This document shows positions 42,525 to 51,296 of a stretch of 64,000 bases of DNA, in pieces. Source of the stretch: Agromyces mangrovi (GTDB taxonomy: Bacteria > Actinomycetota > Actinomycetes > Actinomycetales > Microbacteriaceae). A program made the position numbers and the translations under genes. The stretch covers positions 1 through 64,000 of the forward strand of contig NZ_AP027737.1 in the NCBI RefSeq assembly GCF_030296695.1, read 5' to 3'. A model generated the notes under the pieces. It had not been told where the DNA came from. It saw only the letters and a program-made list of their open reading frames with translations, and did not search any database. The stretch's first letter is position 1. Every line of letters starts with the position of its first letter.

Positions 42525-43415
42525 CTACCAGCCGCGCTCGGCGAGCCGGTGCGGGGCGGGCAGGTCGCCGACGTTGATGCCGACCATGGCCTCGCCGAGC
42601 CCGCGCGACGCCTCGGCGATGACCGCCGGGTCGTCGTGGAAGGTGGTGGCCTTGACGACGGCCGCGGCGCGCGCCTCGGGGTTGCCCGACTTGAAGATGC
42701 CGGAACCGACGAACACGCCGTCGGCGCCGAGCTGCATCATCATCGCGGCGTCGGCCGGGGTGGCCACGCCGCCCGCGGTGAAGAGCACGACGGGGAGCTT
42801 GCCGGTCTCGGCGACCTCGGCCACGAGCTCGTACGGCGCCTGCAGCTCCTTCGCCGCGACGTACAGCTCGTCCTTCGTCATCGACTTCAGCGCGTTGATC
42901 TCGGAGGTGATCTTGCGGATGTGCTTGGTCGCCTCGGAGACGTCGCCGGTGCCGGCCTCGCCCTTCGAGCGGATCATCGCCGCACCCTCGTTGATGCGTC
43001 GGAGCGCCTCGCCGAGGTTGGTCGCGCCGCAGACGAAGGGCGTGTTGAACTCCCACTTGTCGATGTGGTTCACGTAGTCGGCCGGGGAGAGCACCTCGGA
43101 CTCGTCGATGTAGTCGACGTCGAGCGCCTGGAGCACCTGCGCCTCGACGAAGTGGCCGATGCGGGCCTTCGCCATGACGGGGATCGAGACCTCGGCGATG
43201 ATCGCCTCGATGAGGTCGGGATCGCTCATACGCGCCACGCCGCCCTGGGCGCGGATGTCGGCCGGCACGCGCTCGAGCGCCATGACGGCGACGGCGCCCG
43301 CGTCCTCGGCGATGCGGGCCTGCTCGGCCGTGACGACGTCCATGATCACGCCGCCCTTCAGCATCTCGGCGAGCCCGCGCTTGACGCGGCTCGAGCCGAA
43401 CTCGGCAGTGCTCAT
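42525..43415 (-). CDS. pdxS: Pyridoxal 5'-phosphate synthase subunit PdxS
   Basis: 296 aa. Builds PLP from ribose 5-phosphate, glyceraldehyde 3-phosphate and ammonia in a 12-mer with Pdx[20 protein letters not shown] carries Asp26, and [12 protein letters not shown] carries the catalytic Lys83. The second lysine is in the [12 protein letters not shown] region, and [37 protein letters not shown] is the phosphate-binding barrel end. Divergent from the MocR-type regulator pdxR across a palindrome-bearing gap. Confidence 0.98.
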   Translation of the reverse strand: MSTAEFGSSRVKRGLAEMLKGGVIMDVVTAEQARIAEDAGAVAVMALERVPADIRAQGGVARMSDPDLIEAIIAEVSIPVMAKARIGHFVEAQVLQALDVDYIDESEVLSPADYVNHIDKWEFNTPFVCGATNLGEALRRINEGAAMIRSKGEAGTGDVSEATKHIRKITSEINALKSMTKDELYVAAKELQAPYELVAEVAETGKLPVVLFTAGGVATPADAAMMMQLGADGVFVGSGIFKSGNPEARAAAVVKATTFHDDPAVIAEASRGLGEAMVGINVGDLPAPHRLAERGW

Positions 43416-43460
43416 CGGTGCATCCCTTCGATGGAGGTCGCGCGATCGCGCAGGTGCGGA

Positions 43461-43486
43461 CAAGCTGCTTGCTTGGCCTAGGCCAA
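43461..43486. promoter_or_regulatory. Adjacent palindromes between pdxS and pdxR, candidate PdxR operator
   Basis: TTGGCCTAGGCCAA at 43473-43486 is a perfect 14-bp palindrome. Next to it CAAGCTGCTTG at 43461-43471 is a perfect inverted repeat around one base. Both lie in the 120-nt gap between the divergent starts of pdxS and the MocR-type regulator. The palindrome overlaps the spacer of the pdxR promoter proposed here. Known PdxR proteins bind such gaps and activate pdxST while repressing themselves; the site itself is inferred from symmetry only. Confidence 0.55.
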
Positions 43487-43496
43487 AAGATAGCAT
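43469..43496 (+). promoter_or_regulatory. Candidate sigma-A type promoter of pdxR
   Basis: TTGCTT at 43469-43474 and TAGCAT at 43491-43496, spaced by 16 bp, about 40 nt before the pdxR start. The operator palindrome fills the spacer, which would fit autorepression. Confidence 0.4.
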
Positions 43497-43535
43497 GGGC
43501 TCGACACCGCCCACGCACACCTGACGGATCGTGAC

Positions 43536-44876
43536 ATGACCCTCGAGATCACCGGCCGCTCGGCCGCCGACATCGCCGACAGCGTGCGTGCGCTCATCGA
43601 GCGCGGCGCCCTGCGACCGGGCGACCCGCTGCCACCCGTGCGGAACCTGGCCGACCTGCTGGGCGTCAACCGCAACACGGCGGTCGCGGCGTACCGACAG
43701 CTCACGGCAGCGGGCGTCGTGGTGACGCGCGGGCGCGGCGGCACCCACGTCGCCGACCACGCGGTCGTCCCGCAGGAGGGCTACGCGTCCGACAGCGTGC
43801 TGCGCGACGTCGCCACGGGCAATCCCGACCCCGACCGCATCCCCGACCCGATGCCCGCGCTGGCGGGCATGGCCGGCCGGCCGGTGCTCTACGGCGAGCC
43901 CGTGATCGATCCGGGACTCGAACGCTGGGCGCGCGAGTGGATGACCGCCGACCTCGCGCCGGCCGACGTGCACCTGACGATCACGAGCGGCGCGGCCGAC
44001 GCGGTCGACCGGCTGCTCGCCCAGGCGCTCGTGCGCGACGACGCGGTGGCCCTCGAGGACCCGTGCTTCCTGACCAGCATCCACACCGTGCGGGTCGGCG
44101 GGTACCGCCCGGTTGCCGTGCCGGTCGACGACGAGGGCATGACCGTCGCCGGGCTGCGCGCCGCGCTCGACGAGGGCGTGCGCGCGGTCGTCTGCACGCC
44201 GCGCGCGCAGAACCCGACGGGCGCGAGCCTCTCCGCGCAGCGCGCGGCCGACCTGCGCGCGGTGCTCGCCGACCATCCGTACGTGCTCGTGATCGAGGAC
44301 GACCACTTCTCGATGCTCTCGCGCAGCCCGTTCCGCTCGATCATCGGGCCCGGTCATCGGCGCTGGGCGCTCGTGCGCTCGGTGTCGAAGTTCCTCGGGC
44401 CCGACATGTGCCTCGCGGTCACCGCGTCCGATGCCGAGACCGCCGACCGGCTCGCGATGCGGCTGAGCCCGGGCACGACCTGGGTGAGCCACCTGCTCCA
44501 GCGCCTGGTGCTCGCGCTCGCGACCGACCCCGACGTCGCGTCCGACATCCGCGCGGCCGGCACCCACTACGCGGACCGGAACGACGCGTTCGCCGCTCGC
44601 CTCACCGCACTCGGCGTGCCGACGGTCGCCGGCGACGGCCTGAACCTCTGGGTGCCGCTGCCGGTGCCCGCCCGCGACGTGTCCGAGCAGCTCATGCGGC
44701 GCGGGTGGCTCGCGCGCGCGGGCGACGAGTTCGTGCTGGGCGCCGCGTCGGCCGACGCGCGACTCCGACTGACGGTGCACGACCTGTCAGACGTCGACGC
44801 GGACCGCCTGGCCGCCGACGTCGCGGCCGCGGTGGCGGCGGCCGGTGGACGCCGCTCCCCCGCCGGGATGGAATGA
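43536..44876 (+). CDS. pdxR: MocR/GntR-type PLP-dependent regulator, PdxR-like
   Basis: 446 aa. An N-terminal GntR winged helix (residues about 10-75, [38 protein letters not shown]) is fused to a fold-type I aminotransferase domain. The PLP lysine is Lys285 in [11 protein letters not shown] and the preceding ED-DH segment ([12 protein letters not shown]) fits the cofactor-binding Asp. It is probably the PLP sensor controlling pdxST and perhaps pdxY, which starts inside its stop codon (ATGA). The position between pdxS and pdxY supports the PdxR name over other MocR subfamilies. Confidence 0.85.
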   Translation: MTLEITGRSAADIADSVRALIERGALRPGDPLPPVRNLADLLGVNRNTAVAAYRQLTAAGVVVTRGRGGTHVADHAVVPQEGYASDSVLRDVATGNPDPDRIPDPMPALAGMAGRPVLYGEPVIDPGLERWAREWMTADLAPADVHLTITSGAADAVDRLLAQALVRDDAVALEDPCFLTSIHTVRVGGYRPVAVPVDDEGMTVAGLRAALDEGVRAVVCTPRAQNPTGASLSAQRAADLRAVLADHPYVLVIEDDHFSMLSRSPFRSIIGPGHRRWALVRSVSKFLGPDMCLAVTASDAETADRLAMRLSPGTTWVSHLLQRLVLALATDPDVASDIRAAGTHYADRNDAFAARLTALGVPTVAGDGLNLWVPLPVPARDVSEQLMRRGWLARAGDEFVLGAASADARLRLTVHDLSDVDADRLAADVAAAVAAAGGRRSPAGME

Positions 44877-45736
44877 TCGAGCAGGTGAAGGTCCTCTCCA
44901 TCCAGTCCGCCGTCGCCTACGGGCACGTCGGCAACTCCGCGGCCGTGTTCCCCCTCCAGCGCATCGGCGTCGAGGTGATGCCGGTCTACACGGTCAACTT
45001 CTCCAACCACACCGGCTACGGCGCGTGGCGCGGGCCGATGATCGACCCCGACGACGTGCGGGCCGTCATCGACGGCATCGAGGACCGCGGGGCGTTCGCC
45101 GACATCGACGTGATCCTCTCGGGCTACCAGGGCGGCGAGGGCATCGCCGACGTGATCCTCGACGCCGTCGCGCGCATCAAGGCAGCGAGCCCGGGCGCGA
45201 TCTACGCGTGCGACCCGGTGATGGGCAATGCCAAGAGCGGATGCTTCGTGGCCCCGGCCATTCCCGTGCTGCTGCGCGAGCGCGTGGTGCCCGCCGCCGA
45301 TCTCATCACCCCGAACCAGTTCGAGCTCGGCTTCCTCACGGGCACCGAGCCCGACACCCTCGAGTCGACGCTCGCGTCGGTCGACCTCATCCGGGCCACC
45401 GGCCCGAGCACGGTGCTGGTGACGAGCGTCGAGCGCCCCGACCGCCCGGAGGGCACGATCGAGATGCTCGCGGTCGACGACCGCGGCGCATGGATCGTGC
45501 AGACCCCGCACCTGCCGATGAAGGCGAACGGCTCGGGCGACGTCACGGCCGCCCTGTTCACGGCCCATTACCGCGGCACCGGCGATGCGGCCGACGCCCT
45601 CGCACGTACGGCGTCGAGCGTCTTCGACCTGTTGTCGAACACGCACGCCTCGGGCGAGCGCGAGCTGCAGCTCGTCGAGTCGCAGGAGGCCTACGCGCAT
45701 CCCCGCATGCAGTTCGAGGTTCGGCAGGTGCGCTGA
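44873..45736 (+). CDS. pdxY: Pyridoxal kinase, PdxY type
   Basis: 287 aa. Ribokinase-family kinase that salvages pyridoxal to PLP. VLSIQSAVAYGHVGNSAAVFPLQRIGVEVMPVYTVNFSNHTGYG is the diagnostic N-terminal region, ILSGYQGGEGIADVIL and ACDPVMGNAKSGCFV follow, and MKANGSGDVTAALFTAHY carries the anion hole with catalytic Asp. The ATG overlaps the pdxR stop; a GTG 12 nt later (KVLSIQ) is an alternative. Convergent with the HIT gene. Confidence 0.94.
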   Translation: MIEQVKVLSIQSAVAYGHVGNSAAVFPLQRIGVEVMPVYTVNFSNHTGYGAWRGPMIDPDDVRAVIDGIEDRGAFADIDVILSGYQGGEGIADVILDAVARIKAASPGAIYACDPVMGNAKSGCFVAPAIPVLLRERVVPAADLITPNQFELGFLTGTEPDTLESTLASVDLIRATGPSTVLVTSVERPDRPEGTIEMLAVDDRGAWIVQTPHLPMKANGSGDVTAALFTAHYRGTGDAADALARTASSVFDLLSNTHASGERELQLVESQEAYAHPRMQFEVRQVR

Positions 45737-45743
45737 GTCGGAC

Positions 45744-46310
45744 TCAGGCGGTCCAGGCGTCCGCGATCTCCTGCCGCACGTCGCCGAGCAGGCGAGGGAT
45801 CGCCTTGGTCTTCGCGATGATCGGGAAGAAGTTCGCGTCGAGCGCCCAGCGCGGCACGATGTGCTGGTGCAGGTGCTCGGAGATGCCGGCGCCCGCGATG
45901 CGGCCCTGGTTCATGCCGATGTTGAACCCGTCGCAGCGGGAGACCTCGCGCACCACGCGCATCGCGATCTGCGTGATGCGGCCGATGTCGTCGACCTCCT
46001 CGGGCGTCGCCTGGTCGTAGGTGGCGATGTGCCGGTACGGGCAGACGAGCAGGTGTCCGCTGTTGTACGGGTACAGGTTCAGCAGCGCGTACGCGTGCTC
46101 GCCGCGCGCGACGATCATCGACTGCTCGTCGTCCATCTCCGGCGCACGGCAGAACGGGCAGGCGTGCTCCTCGGGCTGCTGGCCCTGCTCGATGTACACC
46201 ATCCGGTGCGGGGTCCACAGCCGCTGGAACGCGTCGGGCACGCCGGGCAGGTCGCCCGAGGCATCCGTCGGCACCTGTTCGAACTCGTCGGGGCTGTACG
46301 GACCCGGCAT
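45744..46310 (-). CDS. HIT family protein
   Basis: 188 aa. Nucleotide hydrolase or transferase of the HIT superfamily, with the histidine triad in EHLHQHIVPRW near residue 125. A zinc-type Cys pair lies in HACPFCRAPE, and NLYPYNSGHLLVCPYRH is the typical HIT core. Actinobacterial homologues next to thrS include a diadenosine polyphosphate phosphorylase, a plausible but unproven role here. The ATG shares a base with the thrS stop. Confidence 0.92.
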   Translation of the reverse strand: MPGPYSPDEFEQVPTDASGDLPGVPDAFQRLWTPHRMVYIEQGQQPEEHACPFCRAPEMDDEQSMIVARGEHAYALLNLYPYNSGHLLVCPYRHIATYDQATPEEVDDIGRITQIAMRVVREVSRCDGFNIGMNQGRIAGAGISEHLHQHIVPRWALDANFFPIIAKTKAIPRLLGDVRQEIADAWTA

Positions 46311-48277
46311 CAGAAGTCGCCCTGCGAGACGACCTGTCGGCGCTCGTCGATGACGGCGCGGATGCGTGCGACCGCCTGGTCGATCGGCACGCCGTTCTCC
46401 TGGCTGCCGTCGCGGAACCGGAAGCTGACCGTGTTCTGCGAGCGGTCGTCCTCGCCCGCGATGAGCTGGAACGGCACCTTCTGCTTGGTGTGCGTGCGGA
46501 TCTTCTTCTGCATGCGGTCGTCGCTCGTGTCGAGCTCGGCACGCACGCCCGAGGCCCTCAGCTGCTCGATCACGGCGCCGAGGTACGACTCGTACTCCTC
46601 GGCGACCGGGATGCCCACGACCTGCACGGGCGCGAGCCACACGGGGAACGCACCGGCGTAGTGCTCGGTGAGCACGCCGAAGAAGCGCTCGATCGAGCCG
46701 AACAGCGCGCGGTGGATCATGACCGGGCGCTTGCGGGTGCCGTCGGAGGCGGCGTACTCGAGCTCGAACCGCTCGGGCAGCATGAAGTCGAGCTGCACGG
46801 TCGACATCTGCCAGGTGCGGCCGATCGCGTCGCGCGCCTGCACCGAGATCTTCGGGCCGTAGAACGCGGCGCCGCCCGGGTCGGGCACGAGCTCGAGACC
46901 CGACTCCTCGGCGACCTCCGCGAGCGTCTGGGTCGCCTCCTCCCAGACCTCGTCGTCTCCGATGTACTTCTCGGGGTCCTTCGTCGAGAGCTCGAGGTAG
47001 AAGTCGGTGAGGCCGTAGTCGTTCAGCAGGTCGAGCACGAACCGCAGGGTGCGGGTGAGCTCGGACTTCATGTCCTCACGCGTGGTGAAGATGTGCGCGT
47101 CGTCCATGGTGAGACCGCGCACGCGGGTGAGGCCGTGGATCACGCCCGACTTCTCGTTGCGGTACACGGTGCCGAACTCGAACATGCGCAGCGGCAGGTC
47201 GCGGTAGGAGCGCGCGTTCGACTTGTAGGTGAGGATGTGGAACGGGCAGTTCATGGGCTTCAGGTAGTAGTCCGCGCCCTGCCGGGTGATCTCGCCCTCC
47301 TCGTTGCGCGCCTCGTCGAGGTGCATCGGCGGGAACATGCCGTCGGCGTACCAGCCGAGGTGGCCGGAGGTCTCGAAGAGGTTCGCCTTCGTGATGTGCG
47401 GCGAGTAGACGAAGTCGTAGCCGCCCTGCTCGTGCTTGCGGCGCGAGTAGTCCTCCATCTCGCGGCGGATGATGCCGCCCTTCGGGTGGAAGACCGCGAG
47501 GCCCGAGCCGATCTCGTCGGGGAAGCTGAACAGGTCGAGCTCGGCGCCGAGCTTGCGGTGGTCGCGCTTGGCCGCCTCCTCGAGGCGCTGCTGGTGGGCG
47601 CGCAGCTCGTCCTTCGTCGGCCAGGCGGTGCCGTAGATGCGCTGGAGCTGCGGGTTCTTCTCCGAGCCGCGCCAGTACGCGGCGGCGACGCGCGAGAGCG
47701 CCCAGCCGTTGCCGATCATGCGGGTGTTCGGCAGGTGCGGTCCGCGGCAGAGGTCCTTCCAGATCACCTCGCCGGTCTTCGGGTCGACGTTGTCGTAGAT
47801 CGTCAGCTCGCTGCCGCCGACCTCGACCGACTCGTTGTCCTCACCGGCATCCGCCCCGCCCTTCAACCCGATGAGCTCGAGCTTGTAGGGCTCGCCGGCG
47901 AGCTCGGCGCGTGCGTCCTCCTCGGTGGTGACGCGGCGTACGAAGCGCTGGCCCGAGCGGATGATGCGGGCCATCGCCTTATCGAGGGCCTTCAGGTCCT
48001 CTGGGGTGAACGGCTCGGCGACGTCGAAGTCGTAGTAGAAGCCGTCGGTCACGGGCGGGCCGATGCCGAGCTTGGCGTCGGGGTTCACCTGCTGCACGGC
48101 CTGCGCGAGCACGTGGGCCGTGGAGTGGCGGAGGATGTCGAGCCCGTCGGGCGAGTCGATCGTGACCGGCTCGACGGCGTCGGCGTCGGTCACCGTCGTC
48201 GCGAGGTCCTTCAGCTCGCCGTTGACGCGCATCGCGACAACGGATCGATCGGTGAAGAGCTCGAAGCCGTCGGCCAA
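46310..48277 (-). CDS. thrS: Threonyl-tRNA synthetase, probable TTG start
   Basis: 655 aa. Class II synthetase. TGS domain at the N-terminus ([24 protein letters not shown]), editing domain with [14 protein letters not shown], then the catalytic core with [32 protein letters not shown] (zinc Cys and motif 2) and a C-terminal anticodon domain. The TTG at 48277 is chosen because AAGGAG lies 9 nt upstream and the family N-terminus begins at this point; the next in-frame ATG (MRVNGELK) would truncate the TGS domain. HIT follows immediately. Confidence 0.96.
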   Translation of the reverse strand: MADGFELFTDRSVVAMRVNGELKDLATTVTDADAVEPVTIDSPDGLDILRHSTAHVLAQAVQQVNPDAKLGIGPPVTDGFYYDFDVAEPFTPEDLKALDKAMARIIRSGQRFVRRVTTEEDARAELAGEPYKLELIGLKGGADAGEDNESVEVGGSELTIYDNVDPKTGEVIWKDLCRGPHLPNTRMIGNGWALSRVAAAYWRGSEKNPQLQRIYGTAWPTKDELRAHQQRLEEAAKRDHRKLGAELDLFSFPDEIGSGLAVFHPKGGIIRREMEDYSRRKHEQGGYDFVYSPHITKANLFETSGHLGWYADGMFPPMHLDEARNEEGEITRQGADYYLKPMNCPFHILTYKSNARSYRDLPLRMFEFGTVYRNEKSGVIHGLTRVRGLTMDDAHIFTTREDMKSELTRTLRFVLDLLNDYGLTDFYLELSTKDPEKYIGDDEVWEEATQTLAEVAEESGLELVPDPGGAAFYGPKISVQARDAIGRTWQMSTVQLDFMLPERFELEYAASDGTRKRPVMIHRALFGSIERFFGVLTEHYAGAFPVWLAPVQVVGIPVAEEYESYLGAVIEQLRASGVRAELDTSDDRMQKKIRTHTKQKVPFQLIAGEDDRSQNTVSFRFRDGSQENGVPIDQAVARIRAVIDERRQVVSQGDF

Positions 48278-48607
48278 GTGGATCCACTCCTTGCAGTGTG
48301 AGACGCGACGCCGCACGAGTGTGCGACGCAACCCCTCAACTGTAGTCGCGACCGGTGCCCAACGCGGGTGCCGACGGTGTCGCGCACCCGGTGCCCGCGC
48401 TTGCGCCGATCGTGCAAGCACGGCCCTCCCGCACGCACGACTTCCAGCCGCTTGCGTTCGATTCCGCAAGAACCCAACTTTTCCACGGCATTTCAGCGCG
48501 AACTCTTGTTCCCTGGTTCGCGCGAGCAATAACCTCGCCCCACTCGAGGGCACCGCACGCCCCGCAGTGCCCGATGACGCGCACGACCGAGAGGACACGA
48601 GTCGACG
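48278..48607. other. 330-nt divergent intergenic region, thrS and GH87 gene
   Basis: The thrS side holds its ribosome site and a CGGGTGC...GCACCCG inverted repeat at about 48365-48390 that could fold in the thrS leader. I found no T-box signature. The right half holds a promoter-like pair and an inverted repeat for the beta-helix gene, listed separately. Confidence 0.5.
48496..48535 (+). promoter_or_regulatory. Candidate promoter and operator of the GH87-type gene
   Basis: GCGCGAAC (48496-48503), 12 bp, GTTCGCGC (48516-48523) is a perfect inverted repeat with 8-bp arms. TTGTTC at 48506-48511 lies between the arms, and TAACCT at 48530-48535 follows with an 18-bp spacer, a plausible -35/-10 pair. 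A repressor bound to the repeat would cover the -35. About 70 nt separate the -10 from the start codon. No regulator gene is adjacent. Confidence 0.4.
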
Positions 48608-50671
48608 ATGACCCGCTCCAGCACACCAGTTCCCCCGCCACCCGCTGCGCCGCCACGCGGGCGCCGCGCCCTCGCGATCGCCGCCGCCGCGGCCGTCGCC
48701 CTGGGCGCCGCACTCGCCGGCCCGGTCGCCGCCCAGGCGTCGCCGGCCACGGGCGACCCCGCCGTCACGCGCGCCGCCCTCGACCCCGCGCTCGTGATGG
48801 GGCGCGGCGCCGACGTGGCGTTCCTCGAGCAGGAGGCCGAGCACGCCCTGACGAACGGCGAGGTCATCGGGCCCGACCGCACCGCGTACACGCTCCCGGC
48901 CGAGGCATCCGGTCGCAGCGCCGTGCTGCTGGAGCCCGGCGAGCACGTCGAGTTCACGCTGCCCGCGGCAGCCAACGCCATCACGGTGCGCTACAGCATT
49001 CCGGACGCACCCGACGGCGGCGGCATCCGCTCGACCCTCGACGTGACCGTCGACGGCGGCGGGGCGCAGGCGTTGGAGCTCACCTCCGAGTACTCGTGGC
49101 TCTACAACCAGTACCCCTTCACGAACGACCCGAACGCGCAGCTGCTGCACCCCGACTGGTGGATCACCGAGTGCGCGTGCGTGCCCGGCGAGGACTACGT
49201 GGTCGAGACCCCGTTCCGACCGATGCACTTCTACGACGAGCAGCGGATGCTCCTGGACGCGACGTACCCCGCAGGGGCCGTCGTGCGCCTCACGGCACCG
49301 GTGGGGGCGGATGCCGCGTGGACGGTGATCGACCTGCTCGACTCCGAGCTCGTGGCGCCGCCGCTCCCCCAGCCCGACAGGTCGGTCAGCGTGACGAAGT
49401 TCGGCGCCGACCCGACCGGCGTGCGCGATGCGGCACCCGCGTTCCGCACGGCGATCAGGTGGGCGAAGCGGCACGGCGTCGACGTGTTCATCCCGGCCGG
49501 CGAGTTCCGCGTGAGCGAGCACCTCATCGTCGACGACGTGGCGATCCGCGGCGCCGGCAACTGGCACTCGATCGTCTTCGGCGAGGAGGTGGCGCTGAAG
49601 AAGACCGCCGCCGACGGCTCCGTGCACACGGGCGTCGGGTTCTACGGGAAGGACGCCGCCGAGGGCGGCAGCACGAACGTGCACCTGTCGGACTTCTCGA
49701 TCCGCGGTGACGTGCGCGAGCGCATCGACACCGACCAGGTCAACGGCATCGGCGGCGCCATGAGCGACTCGACGATCGAGCGCCTGCACATCGAGCACAC
49801 CAAGGTCGGGCTCTGGTTCGACGGCCCGATGGACGGCGTCGTCGTGCGCGACAACGTGATCGTCGACCAGATCGCCGACGGGCTGAACTTCCACACCGGC
49901 GTGACGAACTCCCTGGCCGAGGGCAACTTCGTGCGGAACACCGGCGACGACGGGCTCGCGATGTGGGCGCAGGGCGACACGAACGCGGGCAACGCGTTCG
50001 TCGGCAACACCGTGCAGTCGCCGTCGCTGGCGAACGGCATCGCGATCTACGGTGGCGAGGACATCACCGTCGAGGGCAACCTGGTCGCGGACCCGGTGCG
50101 AGAGGGCAGCGCACTGCACGCCGGCGCGCGCTTCGGGGCCGAACCGTTCACCGGCACGCTGGCGTTCACCGACAACACGACGGTGCGGGCCGGCACGTAC
50201 GAGCTCAACTGGAACATCGGGCTCGGCGCGATCTGGTTCTACGCGCTCGACCGCTCGATCGACCAGGCCGACGTGCGCGTCACCGGCGACCACTACCTCG
50301 ACAGCACGTACAACGCGATCATGGTCGTGTCGGACTGGCCCGTGAAGGACCAGGTCTCGATCTCGGGCGTGCACTTCGCCGACGTGCGCGTCGACGGCAC
50401 CGGCACGTCGGTCGTGAGCGCCCGCGTCTCGGGATCGGCGTCGTTCGACAACGTCGACGCCCGGAACGTCGGCGCGGTCGGCGTGAACAACTGCGGCTCG
50501 TTCAACTTCCCGCCCACCGGCAGCGAGTTCTCGCTCGTCGACCTCGGCGGCAACGACTCGAGCGGCGTGAACACGACCGGCCCCTGGATGGCACCGTGGG
50601 CGCTGCCCAACACGATCACCTGCGACGACCGCCCGCCCGTGGTCGCCCCGCCGGCCCCGTCGGCCTGGTGA
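48608..50671 (+). CDS. Secreted parallel beta-helix glycosidase, probable GH87 alpha-1,3-glucanase/mycodextranase
   Basis: 687 aa. A signal peptide at residues 1-44 (arginine pair, long Ala-rich core, AQA-type cleavage site) points to export. Residues about 65-250 form a beta-rich accessory domain. From about 260 the right-handed beta-helix starts with [18 protein letters not shown], the pectate-lyase-3 type entry. [13 protein letters not shown] and [10 protein letters not shown] carry Asp424 and the pair Asp447-Asp448. The spacing of 23 and 1 equals that of the three catalytic aspartates I recall for the Paenibacillus GH87 enzyme Agl-FH1. ANGIAIYGG and [20 protein letters not shown] also fit GH87. 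The substrate would be alpha-1,3-glucan or nigeran of fungal walls. No separate carbohydrate-binding module is seen. Confidence 0.75.
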   Translation: MTRSSTPVPPPPAAPPRGRRALAIAAAAAVALGAALAGPVAAQASPATGDPAVTRAALDPALVMGRGADVAFLEQEAEHALTNGEVIGPDRTAYTLPAEASGRSAVLLEPGEHVEFTLPAAANAITVRYSIPDAPDGGGIRSTLDVTVDGGGAQALELTSEYSWLYNQYPFTNDPNAQLLHPDWWITECACVPGEDYVVETPFRPMHFYDEQRMLLDATYPAGAVVRLTAPVGADAAWTVIDLLDSELVAPPLPQPDRSVSVTKFGADPTGVRDAAPAFRTAIRWAKRHGVDVFIPAGEFRVSEHLIVDDVAIRGAGNWHSIVFGEEVALKKTAADGSVHTGVGFYGKDAAEGGSTNVHLSDFSIRGDVRERIDTDQVNGIGGAMSDSTIERLHIEHTKVGLWFDGPMDGVVVRDNVIVDQIADGLNFHTGVTNSLAEGNFVRNTGDDGLAMWAQGDTNAGNAFVGNTVQSPSLANGIAIYGGEDITVEGNLVADPVREGSALHAGARFGAEPFTGTLAFTDNTTVRAGTYELNWNIGLGAIWFYALDRSIDQADVRVTGDHYLDSTYNAIMVVSDWPVKDQVSISGVHFADVRVDGTGTSVVSARVSGSASFDNVDARNVGAVGVNNCGSFNFPPTGSEFSLVDLGGNDSSGVNTTGPWMAPWALPNTITCDDRPPVVAPPAPSAW

Positions 50672-50733
50672 TGCCCGCGGCGGGCGCGCGGACCCCGCGC
50701 GCCCGCCGCGGCACGACGTTCGGCAGAAACGAC

Positions 50734-50761
50734 GAAACCCCCGGCGAGCCGGGGGTTTCTC
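50734..50761. terminator. Bidirectional terminator between GH87 gene and tRNA-Val
   Basis: GAAACCCCCGG, loop CGAG, CCGGGGGTTTC followed by TCTTG: eleven perfect base pairs with a T-rich right edge and A-rich left edge. It can serve the plus-strand glycosidase gene and the minus-strand tRNA cluster. Confidence 0.85.
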
Positions 50762-50764
50762 TTG

Positions 50765-50836
50765 TGGGCGATACTGGGATCGAACCAGTGACCTCTTCCG
50801 TGTCAGGGAAGCGCGCTACCGCTGCGCCAATCGCCC
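50765..50836 (-). tRNA. tRNA-Val (GAC)
   Basis: 72 nt. Acceptor GGGCGAT pairs with ATCGCCC; the D arm, anticodon arm with CTGACAC (anticodon GAC) and TΨC arm with GGTTCGATCC are complete. No encoded CCA. First of three closely spaced minus-strand tRNA genes, counted from the terminator. Confidence 0.95.
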
Positions 50837-50863
50837 GCTACCGTTCTCACTCGGAGCGGTTCG

Positions 50864-50934
50864 AGGTGGATACGGGATTCGAACCCGTGTATACGGCTTT
50901 GCAGGCCGCTGCCTCGCCTCTCGGCCAATCCACC
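50864..50934 (-). tRNA. tRNA-Cys (GCA)
   Basis: 71 nt. Acceptor GGTGGAT pairs with ATCCACC; anticodon loop CTGCAAA gives GCA; TΨC loop GGTTCGAATCC. 27 nt separate it from tRNA-Val(GAC). Confidence 0.95.
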
Positions 50935-50956
50935 GTTTCCTGGGTTCTCTCACCAC

Positions 50957-50980
50957 AGAAAGAAACGGGCTTTCGCCCGA
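50957..50980 (-). terminator. Hairpin after tRNA-Gly
   Basis: Read on the minus strand: CGGGCGAAAGCCCG then TTTCTTTC. A short GC stem with GAAA loop and a U-rich tail, 9 nt past the tRNA-Gly 3' end. It would terminate or process the Gly transcript before the Cys gene, suggesting the latter has its own promoter or that reading through is partial. Confidence 0.6.
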
Positions 50981-50988
50981 TCCATCCG

Positions 50989-51061
50989 AGCGGATGACGA
51001 GACTCGAACTCGCGACCCTCACCTTGGCAAGGTGATGCGCTACCAACTGCGCCACATCCGC
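50989..51061 (-). tRNA. tRNA-Gly (GCC)
   Basis: 73 nt. Acceptor GCGGATG pairs with CATCCGC; anticodon loop TTGCCAA gives GCC; TΨC loop AGTTCGAGTC. Divergent from the plus-strand tRNA-Val(CAC) gene 158 nt to the right; both promoters should lie in 51062-51219. Confidence 0.95.
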
Positions 51062-51219
51062 ACTGCCCGCATCGCTGCGTGCAGAGAGACTCTAACCCAC
51101 TCCCGGCGCGAATCACAAACTGACGGACCCTCGTGTGACGCGGATGCGCCGATGTGCGCTCGGGGCCGTCCATCGGCTACTATCGAGTCCGCGGATCCGG
51201 CTCGCCGGTGCACCGCGAC

Positions 51220-51292
51220 GGGCGATTGGCGCAGTTGGTAGCGCGCTTCCTTCACACGGAAGAGGTCATCAGTTCGAGTCTGGTATCGCCCA
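51220..51292 (+). tRNA. tRNA-Val (CAC)
   Basis: 73 nt. Acceptor GGGCGAT pairs with ATCGCCC; anticodon loop TTCACAC gives CAC; TΨC loop AGTTCGAGTC. Nearly identical in its 5' half to tRNA-Val(GAC), in opposite orientation. Confidence 0.95.
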
Positions 51293-51296
51293 CCAT

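Noticed and set aside
46490..48301. 603-codon plus-strand open frame opposite thrS
   Set aside because: Antisense to conserved ThrS, no start signal or motif.
48278..48500. T-box leader of thrS
   Set aside because: No T-box sequence or specifier stem; only one simple inverted repeat.
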